Under the pieces are notes generated by a model, which worked only from the letters and a program-made list of their open reading frames with translations, had not been told where the DNA came from and did not search any database. Shown here piece by piece: positions 1 through 4,827 of a DNA stretch of 5,777 nucleotides. Position numbers and translations under genes: made by a program. How positions within the stretch are numbered: position 1 is the first letter of the stretch; the number at the start of each line of letters is the position of its first letter. Source of the stretch: Holosporales bacterium (GTDB lineage Bacteria > Pseudomonadota > Alphaproteobacteria > RUG11792); NCBI GenBank assembly GCA_031286725.1, contig JAITTR010000065.1:1-5777 (forward strand), in the 5' to 3' direction.

Positions 1-889
1 ACATAGAGCCAAATTCGCTTTGCAACTTGCTTCTTTTGCTTACCAAATTCCAATCTATCCCCCGCCTATATTCGTTTTTTAAATTTACCTCTATTATCTT
101 AGCCTCTATTAAAACTTGACTAGATGCCGATTCTTTTACTTTTCGTATATAATCAGCAATTTGTCTTTGAGTTTTGGAATTAGCATAAACCGTTATTATT
201 CCAGACTGTTTATTTATGGAATATTGATATTCTTCGTCAGTTTTATTCTGTAAGATTATTTTTATTCCATTTTCGATTTCTGCCCAAAAATCGTTCTTAG
301 TCTTAACCGTAACTGAACTGTCTGACGAATGATTTGGATTTTTATTGTCGTTTTCTGTTGAATTTGAGGAAACTTCGGTGGCTATAGCTATTTTATTTTC
401 TCCGTCTCTTGAAAAATTAAGAAATTGAAGAGCATAAATTTCGGTAAATGGCGAATCTGGGATTACTTTTATAAACCCGTTAGATATAGAATACCTTAAG
501 TCGGCCATGTCGCATACAGCGTCTAAGATTTCAATAAAAGGCTTTTGTCGGGCTTGAAATATTATCTTTGAGTCTATCTTCGGATCAATTTGAAAATCTA
601 TATTAAGTTTTTTCGCCGTTTCACATAATACAGATTTTATAGATAATTTCTCGTTTAAAACCAACGATACATTTTGTTTTAGATTTTCGGGAATAAATAT
701 CTGGGGTTCCGGCGTATTATTTTGAATTGAGTTATCCTCCTCCTCTTCTATCGGATTGGTCATGTTTTTTATCGAACTCTCCGATAATCCCGCCGATAGA
801 TATTTTCTCTCTATCGCCTTATCGCACCCTACGACAATCAATACCAAAAAGCCTATTGTAGCGAGAAGCTTAACAGTCAAACGAATCAC
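1..889 (-). CDS. Type IV pilus / MSHA-type secretin lipoprotein (MshL/PilN-like), C-terminus outside window
   Basis: This reads as the N-terminal 296 residues of an outer-membrane secretin, the ring through which a type IV pilus or type II secretion machine passes. A GTG start at 889 is fixed by an in-frame TAA four codons upstream (901-899) and a Shine-Dalgarno AAGGGA at 900-895. Residues 5-21 are a hydrophobic signal ending in a lipobox (VVGC, Cys22), so a lipoprotein is predicted. Residues about 73-150 resemble the STN/N0 domain. A polar Asn/Ser-rich linker covers about 160-190. Residues about 195-256 form a second N-domain beginning with the KNDFW motif, usual in MshL/PilN types. Residues 258-280 (QVLIEAKIIEV, then a GIDW motif) mark the entry to the conserved secretin core, which is cut by the window edge. 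Lipoprotein secretins of this class belong to type IVb/MSHA pili. PilQ or GspD are less likely because of the lipobox and the single early N0-type domain. The pilus class is inferred; secretin identity is fairly firm. Confidence 0.82.
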   Translation of the reverse strand, partial: MIRLTVKLLATIGFLVLIVVGCDKAIERKYLSAGLSESSIKNMTNPIEEEEDNSIQNNTPEPQIFIPENLKQNVSLVLNEKLSIKSVLCETAKKLNIDFQIDPKIDSKIIFQARQKPFIEILDAVCDMADLRYSISNGFIKVIPDSPFTEIYALQFLNFSRDGENKIAIATEVSSNSTENDNKNPNHSSDSSVTVKTKNDFWAEIENGIKIILQNKTDEEYQYSINKQSGIITVYANSKTQRQIADYIRKVKESASSQVLIEAKIIEVNLKNEYRRGIDWNLVSKRSKLQSEFGSM

Positions 890-1000
890 AAATATCCCTT
901 ATAATAACCTCAGTTTCAAATAAGAACGTCGAGAATCAATATGTAATTTAACAAAGCTGATCTTTGAAAAGTTCTCAAAAACAAATCCGAAATCGTATCC

Positions 1001-1006
1001 TATAAT
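1001..1006 (+). promoter_or_regulatory. Candidate -10 box for comF
   Basis: TATAAT is a perfect sigma-70 -10 hexamer, 37 bases before the ATG at 1044. The -35 region at the expected spacing (about 978-983, AAAACA) matches only half of the consensus, so the promoter is incomplete on paper. A transcript would begin near 1013, which leaves about 30 bases of leader before 1044 but essentially none before the TTG at 1014. Confidence 0.4.
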
Positions 1007-1043
1007 AATAGTATTGCAACAAAATCGCGTTAATAAAAACATA

Positions 1044-1772
1044 ATGTTAAAATTTTGGGAATCGATAACAAATTGGTTGTTTCCGGAGAAATGTTTGCTT
1101 TGCGGATGCGAAATTTTTCAAAAAGGCGTATTTTGTCCAAAGTGCTTTCCCAAATTAACTTTTATAGATCATCCTATCTGCGAACGCTGTGGAAAACCCT
1201 TGGAGCTTGCAATTGACGGAATAGAGCTTTGCTTTCGCTGCGTCGACTCAAAAATAGAATTTGATTTTTGCAGATCTCTGCTTGTTTATGACGCGTATTC
1301 TAAGAAATTGGTTATGAAGATAAAAAAGCAAGCCGACTCTTTAATAGCGCAAAAATGTTGCTCAATAATTGCGGCGAAATATAAAACGAAAATTTTCGAT
1401 ACGGATTTTATAATTCCAACGCCTTCTCATTGGTCCAGGATTCTAAGAAGAGGATATAACCCGGCGACAATTATAGCTAAAGAGTTATCGAAAATCTTGA
1501 ATATTCCAGTAAACGCCAACGTCTTGAAAAGGATAAGGAAAACGGAATATCAAAAGAACAAATCAATTTCGGAAAGAGAAGAAAACGTTAAAGGAGCGTT
1601 TTCTTGTCTACGAGATATCTCTGGGAAAAAAGTAATACTAGTAGACGACGTTTTTACTACCGGTGCTACCTTAAACGAGTGTTCTAAAATTTTAAAATCT
1701 TTCGGAGCAAAAGTAATCTATTGCATAACTATAGCCTCGACTAATGACGTCTTTCATAAAACTAATTCATAG
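1044..1772 (+). CDS. comF: ComF family amidophosphoribosyltransferase-like competence protein
   Basis: This is a 242-residue ComF protein, a cytoplasmic factor needed for natural transformation in several bacteria. Its exact chemistry is unsettled; it is thought to act on incoming single-stranded DNA together with other Com proteins. An N-terminal zinc-binding region has paired cysteines at 17/20, 31/34, 46/49 and 63/66. A type I phosphoribosyltransferase domain follows: a PTPSHWSRILRRGYNP segment at about 125-140 and the PRPP-binding loop VILVDDVFTTGATL at 197-210. Length is typical for the family. I prefer the ATG at 1044 over an in-frame TTG at 1014. The protein then starts MLKFWES, like its homologues, and the TTG lies just after a -10 box. 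Neither start has a clear Shine-Dalgarno site. The gene diverges from the secretin gene. The next gene is about 160 bases downstream with its own signals, so comF is probably monocistronic. Confidence 0.93.
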   Translation: MLKFWESITNWLFPEKCLLCGCEIFQKGVFCPKCFPKLTFIDHPICERCGKPLELAIDGIELCFRCVDSKIEFDFCRSLLVYDAYSKKLVMKIKKQADSLIAQKCCSIIAAKYKTKIFDTDFIIPTPSHWSRILRRGYNPATIIAKELSKILNIPVNANVLKRIRKTEYQKNKSISEREENVKGAFSCLRDISGKKVILVDDVFTTGATLNECSKILKSFGAKVIYCITIASTNDVFHKTNS

Positions 1773-1857
1773 CTTGATATTGTTTTTAGGGATGAGTTAC
1801 ATATACAAATAATTTTACGTAATTTATAATTAAATTTTAAGTATTTGAAAGTAAATG

Positions 1858-1903
1858 AAAGAAATTTCTTTGAATTTTGCATTAAAAATGTTAATCTATA
1901 AAT
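1858..1903 (+). promoter_or_regulatory. Possible promoter region with 14-base palindrome before the secreted-protein gene
   Basis: A perfect palindrome AAAGAAATTTCTTT occupies 1858-1871. Next to it, TTGAAT (1870-1875) could serve as a -35 with TAATCT (1892-1897) 16 bases further on; a TATAAA at 1897-1902 has poor spacing to any -35. The palindrome could be an operator, but perfect AT-rich palindromes of this size arise readily by chance in such DNA. The rest of the 1773-1936 gap is AT-rich and shows nothing else I can support. Confidence 0.28.
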
Positions 1904-1923
1904 AGATAGTAACAATTTTTATT

Positions 1924-1929
1924 GGGGAG
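1924..1929 (+). promoter_or_regulatory. Shine-Dalgarno site that fixes the start of the secreted protein
   Basis: GGGGAG lies seven bases before the ATG at 1937. This selects that ATG over the in-frame TTG at 1922, which overlaps the site itself and would only add five residues before the signal peptide. Confidence 0.75.
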
Positions 1930-1936
1930 TTCAAAA

Positions 1937-2449
1937 ATGAACAAATTTTTGAAAAGCGGACTAGCGGCTATATCGCTAGCAATTTTTATAAATACTGCCA
2001 ACGCCGCTGACGAAGCAAAGCTGGCTAATCCTTTCAATCCAGAAGAAATAATAAGGCCGGCGGGAGTATTCTTTGAAACAAGCCACATAAAGCCAACGGG
2101 AGATTGGTGGAGCAGAACGATTTCATCGCTGAGAGATAAAGATGTCGCATTAGAGTTTTTAACAAATTCGGCTTCTAGTATTGTTTTAGATCCAATTGAA
2201 AGAATGCAATTCTTAAAATTTGTTTCTTCTCAATCTGTAGCGGGTTCCCAAGCTGCGCATATGTGTCAAGATAGAATATTGGCATTCCTAGACGGGCGAT
2301 TCAGATGCCTGCTGAGAGATGACGTTCCTCTACCAAAGTTTTTAGAGGAGTTTTCAGTTTTAATGGGAATTATGCCGCAAGGCGGCTTTGGAGAAGTGGC
2401 GTATAAGATTAAATCAAAATTCCACGAAGCGATTGATAGAATTGCATGA
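1937..2449 (+). CDS. Small secreted protein of unknown family
   Basis: I do not recognise this 170-residue protein. It begins with a textbook Sec signal peptide: Lys3 and Lys6, a hydrophobic core at about 8-18, and a probable signal peptidase I site after ANA (residues 21-23). There is no lipobox, so the product should be a soluble periplasmic or exported protein of about 147 residues. The mature part starts acidic, has a tryptophan pair at 57-58, and is then mostly predicted helix. Cys110 and Cys124 are the only cysteines and could form a disulfide. A Gly/Pro-rich turn (MPQGGFGE) falls at 146-153. No catalytic motif or transmembrane segment is visible after the signal. Base composition matches the neighbours. 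The gene stands alone, with its own Shine-Dalgarno site upstream and an intrinsic terminator ten bases after the stop. Coding status is strong; function is open. Confidence 0.85.
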   Translation: MNKFLKSGLAAISLAIFINTANAADEAKLANPFNPEEIIRPAGVFFETSHIKPTGDWWSRTISSLRDKDVALEFLTNSASSIVLDPIERMQFLKFVSSQSVAGSQAAHMCQDRILAFLDGRFRCLLRDDVPLPKFLEEFSVLMGIMPQGGFGEVAYKIKSKFHEAIDRIA

Positions 2450-2458
2450 AAAACCTAT

Positions 2459-2485
2459 AGGTAGGCTCTTAGCCTACCTCATTTT
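2459..2485 (+). terminator. Intrinsic terminator of the secreted-protein gene
   Basis: A perfect 8-bp stem, AGGTAGGC (2459-2466) with GCCTACCT (2472-2479), encloses the loop TCTTA. It is followed by CATTTT, a short T-tract. It sits ten bases after the TGA stop. The stem is far more GC-rich than its surroundings, which makes a chance origin unlikely. It also shows that TGA acts as a stop in this genome. Confidence 0.85.
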
Positions 2486-2556
2486 CCAACAGAACATAGA
2501 TTTTGTTCTAAAAATCTTTTCCAAGTTCAAAGTTATTTAAAATCATCTCTAGCCTC

Positions 2557-2591
2557 CAATAATTTGCTTCAATTATTGCTTATGATATAAT
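2557..2591 (+). promoter_or_regulatory. Candidate promoter with overlapping inverted repeat, upstream of the HD pseudogene
   Basis: TTGCTT (2564-2569) and TATAAT (2586-2591) form a sigma-70-like promoter with a 16-base spacer. An 8-bp inverted repeat, CAATAATT (2557-2564) and AATTATTG (2571-2578), has its 6-base centre on the -35 box, which is where a repressor site would lie. The position is just before the signal-peptide-like reading frame of the broken gene, so it may be that gene's surviving promoter. Repeats of this quality can occur by chance in AT-rich DNA. Confidence 0.42.
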
Positions 2592-2608
2592 TAAGCGTCT
2601 CTTGGCTA

Positions 2609-3437
2609 TCAGAAAAAAGTAAAATAGCAATCCGCAGAAAATCTATTTTGTTAGCGTTCATTTTAATTTCTCCGATTTTTGTATGCCATTGACCGCAATA
2701 TTATTTGGCGACTTCTTGGGGAGATAACTATGAATACCCAAAGGAAATTAAAGATATTATCCAATTGCCTATTATGCAAAGCTTAAAAAGCGTAGATCAA
2801 TCGGGGCCTGCGAGATATTTTGCTAAGTTCTCTAAATACGAACATTCTTAAAAATTCGGCGTTTCCACTGAAGAGCAGATTGCAGGAATTCTTCACGATT
2901 CGTCCCATACCGTATTTTCTCATGTTGGAGATTTTATTTTTGCTGAAAATATATCAGATTTTAATGAAAGCGGATACCAGGATTCTATACATGTCAAGTA
3001 TCTTAAGGAAAAGAAAATTGATCCCGAAAATGAAGAATACAATACAACATACGCGCTAGAATCATTAACAAATGCAAGTAAAATAATTGACGCTATTTCA
3101 TTTAAAGACGGGAAATGGTTCTTTTTCTGGTAAGCACACGGAATTATCTTTATATTTTACTCAAAACTTTTTAGGAACGAAGTGGGACGTTTCTTTAAAT
3201 ATGCATCTAGCAAATGCGATAAGAAGAGCCTTAAATTTAAAAATAATAACAAAATCCGATTTGTTTTTAACAGACACCGTAATAATGGATAAGCTAACAA
3301 AAAGTCAAGATCATATTATACAATTAAATTTACAACAATATAAGTGTCCAATAGAAAGAATTCCTAGGAAGACACATAAAACGGAATTTTTCAAGCCGAA
3401 ATTTAGAGGCATAGATCTTCTTGATTATCTGAATTAG
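2609..3437 (+). pseudogene. Decayed HD-domain phosphohydrolase (dGTPase-like) with signal-peptide-like start
   Basis: These are the remains of an HD-superfamily metal-dependent phosphohydrolase. One frame, open from 2591, reads a basic stretch and then a hydrophobic run (ILLAFILISPIF, 2645-2680) like a signal peptide, with no surviving ATG. A TGA at 2690 interrupts it. The same frame continues with IDQ-like SVDQSGPARYF and KYEHS, the expected first metal-ligand His, and stops at TAA 2849. It resumes with EEQIAGILHDSSHTVFSHVGD, holding the HD pair. At 3122-3126 a run of five T carries one base too many, and the C-terminal part continues in the next frame (ending PKFRGIDLLDYLN) to TAG 3435-3437. 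Compared with what I recall of the family, residues are missing after KYEHS (about eight) and before EYNTTYALES (about 25-35), the latter removing the usual ADR metal-ligand Asp. With two stops, a frameshift and a lost ligand, it cannot be functional. The original 5' end is uncertain. Confidence 0.85.
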
Positions 3438-3561
3438 ACTCAATATTTGAAAACTACTACGATTCCGTAAAAAAAGTGGAGCGAGAAAGAATTTTATATC
3501 GATATATTATTAGATAGATAGTATAATTTAGCATTATTTAATTCAGCTTGGATACGCTTTT
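3438..3561 (+). promoter_or_regulatory. Candidate fis promoter region with 12-base palindrome
   Basis: TATAAT at 3522-3527 is a perfect -10 box, 34 bases before the fis ATG. Seventeen bases upstream, TCGATA (3499-3504) matches four of six -35 positions. That hexamer sits within a perfect palindrome TATATCGATATA (3495-3506), a conceivable operator. Fis genes are often autoregulated, but the palindrome does not resemble the degenerate Fis-binding consensus closely enough to claim that. No terminator for the preceding pseudogene is visible. Confidence 0.45.
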
Positions 3562-3813
3562 ATGAAAAAACAGGGCATAGCGGCGGCTATAAGCGATGCT
3601 CTCAATGATTTTTTCATTATTCAAAAAGATATAAATAAAGTGACGGGGCTATACCGTACGGTCGTATTGGAAGTTGAAACTGCCTTAATAAAACAAACTT
3701 ATAAGCTTACTGGAAGAAATAAAAAACAAACCGCAAAAATACTTGGAATTAGTCGCAATACTTTAACCGCAAAAATGAAAATTTTGGGAATAAAAGATGC
3801 TAAACTTATTTAA
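3562..3813 (+). CDS. fis: Fis-family nucleoid-associated DNA-binding protein
   Basis: This 83-residue protein aligns by eye with nearly all of Escherichia coli Fis (98 residues), a homodimeric DNA-bending protein that shapes the nucleoid and tunes transcription. Residues 8-23 match the region leading to helix A. LYRTVVLEVETALIKQ (30-45) matches the dimer helix (LYELVLAEVEQPLLDM). A helix-turn-helix spans about 54-75, with GISRNTL (62-68) matching GINRGTL. The first 15-25 residues of E. coli Fis, which form the beta-hairpin arm contacting DNA invertases, have no counterpart. The ATG at 3562 has only a weak GGA upstream (about 3551-3553). Its last 17 bases overlap mreC, implying co-transcription and translational coupling. 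An isolated HTH_8 domain from an NtrC-type activator is a possible alternative, but the match to Fis before the HTH argues against it. Confidence 0.82.
   Translation: MKKQGIAAAISDALNDFFIIQKDINKVTGLYRTVVLEVETALIKQTYKLTGRNKKQTAKILGISRNTLTAKMKILGIKDAKLI
3786..3789 (+). promoter_or_regulatory. Shine-Dalgarno site of mreC inside fis
   Basis: GGGA lies within the last codons of fis, seven bases before the mreC ATG at 3797. It supports that start and the 17-base overlap, in which ribosomes finishing fis can re-initiate on mreC. Confidence 0.55.
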
Positions 3814-4609
3814 GTTTGAAAAAACTCAACAACAAAATTTTTCGTTTATTTTTGCTATCATAATTTCAATATTCCTCTTAATCTGCGACGTCTTTGATTT
3901 TTCTTTTATCTCTATAATAAAAACAAAACTTGTCGAACAAACTTTAAATATAAAATGTTTCACCAATAAAATAATAGAATTTCCCAAAATATTGTTAGAA
4001 TATATGCATATAAAAAAGGAAAATTCCGCGCTAAAAATGCAAATAGACGATTTGAAGACTAAAATTAACGTTCTTCAAAATACGGAATTTGAGCTTAAAG
4101 AGCTAAAACAATCTATCGGGTTAAAATATTCCTTTTCTAATTATAAATATATGGAAAAAGTTTTGGGATTCGACAAATCTCCCTACGAGTCGTTTATGAT
4201 AATTTCCAAAACGAGCCCCATAACAACGACGGGGAAAATAGTAATCTCAAGCGACGGGTTAGTTGGCATTATAACGAACTATAATGATAAAATTGCTTTC
4301 GTAATGACAGTATGCGATCAAAAATTAAGCATTCCGGCAAAAACAGAAAAAGAAAGACTAATAATTTCCGGAATTTATAAAAATAAAATGAAATCAAAAG
4401 AAACTAAAAAAAATATAGAATCAACAAAATTAAACTTAAGTTTAGGAGAAATACTATATACGTCTGGCGAAGGAGGGTTTTTCCCCGCCAATATCCCTAT
4501 AGCTAAAATAACGGAAATCCATCAGGACTCAAATAGCATATCCGCGACTCCTCTTTCCAATATAGCGGATGTAAGCTATGTTTGGATAATTTCTCCCGTT
4601 TCGGATTAA
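3797..4609 (+). CDS. mreC: Rod shape-determining protein MreC
   Basis: MreC is a bitopic inner-membrane protein that links cytoplasmic MreB filaments to the periplasmic cell-wall elongation enzymes (PBP2/RodA). This 270-residue copy has normal length. A short cytoplasmic tail is followed by one membrane helix at about 15-32. A periplasmic coiled coil spans about 68-106 (KKENSALKMQIDDLK onward). The beta-barrel domain pair follows: VLGFDKSPYESFMII at 122-136, a SSDGLVGII motif at 151-159, and the hallmark TSGEGGFFPANIPIAKI at 222-238. An insertion rich in Lys (about 195-210) separates the two halves. The start is set by a Shine-Dalgarno site inside fis. Neither mreB nor mreD flanks it: fis precedes it and a tRNA gene follows. 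A cell wall and rod elongation are implied for the organism, although a rodA/mreB system elsewhere in the genome is assumed rather than seen. Confidence 0.93.
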   Translation: MLNLFKFEKTQQQNFSFIFAIIISIFLLICDVFDFSFISIIKTKLVEQTLNIKCFTNKIIEFPKILLEYMHIKKENSALKMQIDDLKTKINVLQNTEFELKELKQSIGLKYSFSNYKYMEKVLGFDKSPYESFMIISKTSPITTTGKIVISSDGLVGIITNYNDKIAFVMTVCDQKLSIPAKTEKERLIISGIYKNKMKSKETKKNIESTKLNLSLGEILYTSGEGGFFPANIPIAKITEIHQDSNSISATPLSNIADVSYVWIISPVSD

Positions 4610-4620
4610 AAAAGTAAATC

Positions 4621-4640
4621 GCTCTTTTGAGCAATGCTTT
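4621..4640 (+). terminator. Weak candidate terminator after mreC
   Basis: A GCTC-TTTT-GAGC hairpin (4621-4632) lies 11 bases after the mreC stop and is followed by AATGCTTTTG. The 4-bp stem is short and the T-tract is poor, so this is only a possible end of the fis-mreC transcript. Confidence 0.22.
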
Positions 4641-4660
4641 TGTTGAGAGATTCACCGCAA

Positions 4661-4690
4661 TTGACTTCTATGCTAAGGATGGCTTATAAT
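4661..4690 (+). promoter_or_regulatory. Sigma-70 promoter of tRNA-Ser
   Basis: TTGACT (4661-4666) and a perfect TATAAT (4685-4690) are separated by 18 bases. Transcription would start about 4697, one or two bases before the mature tRNA 5' end at 4699. This is the best-matching promoter in the window, as expected for a highly expressed stable RNA. Confidence 0.82.
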
Positions 4691-4698
4691 TCGATGAG

Positions 4699-4788
4699 GG
4701 ATGGATGGTCGAGCGGTTTAAGGCACCGGTCTTGAAAACCGGCAAGGAGGCAACTCCTTCGTGGGTTCAAATCCCACTCCATCCGCCA
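4699..4788 (+). tRNA. tRNA-Ser (anticodon UGA), CCA encoded
   Basis: The 90-base gene folds as a class II tRNA. The 7-bp acceptor GGATGGA pairs with TCCATCC, followed by discriminator G (4785) and encoded CCA (4786-4788). The D arm has the serine-type GAGCGGTTTAAGGC. The anticodon stem CCGGT/ACCGG (4726-4730 and 4738-4742) holds loop CTTGAAA with anticodon TGA at 4733-4735, reading UCN codons, chiefly UCA. A long variable arm, AAGGAG-GCAA-CTCCTT, is diagnostic for serine or leucine tRNAs. The T arm is GTGGG-TTCAAAT-CCCAC. Discriminator G and the UGA anticodon settle serine. No direct repeat of its 3' end is seen nearby, so there is no sign of an integrated element within the window. Confidence 0.98.
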
Positions 4789-4827
4789 AATATTCAACTA
4801 AAAAATAGAGGCTTTTTAAAGTTAATT

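Noticed and set aside
947..966. Short inverted repeat CAAAG / CTTTG in the secretin-comF intergenic region
   Set aside because: Five base pairs only, not placed at a convincing promoter on either strand; indistinguishable from chance.
1891..2088. 65-codon minus-strand open frame
   Set aside because: Antisense to the signal-peptide region of the secreted protein; its hydrophobicity mirrors that sequence and no independent signals exist.
2491..2509. Hairpin AGAACA / TGTTCT after the first terminator
   Set aside because: A 6-bp stem with a 7-base loop and no T-tract directly after it; it could be a backup terminator or chance, with nothing to decide.
2690..2692. The in-frame TGA as a sign of TGA read as tryptophan
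   Set aside because: All intact genes here use TGG for Trp, the secreted-protein gene ends in TGA just before a terminator, and the same frame also has a TAA at 2849 and a later frameshift. Pseudogene decay explains it better.
2820..3059. 79-codon plus-strand open frame
   Set aside because: It overlaps the HD-domain remnant in another frame, lacks recognisable motifs, and the alternative frame encodes family-specific residues such as ILHDSSHTVFSHVGD.
3087..3437. 116-codon open frame as an independent gene
   Set aside because: Its useful part from about 3126 is the C-terminal portion of the HD-domain family; the first dozen codons are an out-of-frame reading of the upstream piece. It belongs to the pseudogene.
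4699..4788. tRNA-Ser as an attachment site for an integrated element
   Set aside because: No integrase gene and no repeat of the tRNA 3' end are visible within the window.
4799..4825. Possible bidirectional terminator between the tRNA and the MBL gene
   Set aside because: The only pairing is an A/T-only stem of about six pairs (TAAAAA with TTTTTA) around a short loop; too weak to call, though convergent genes would be expected to share a terminator here.
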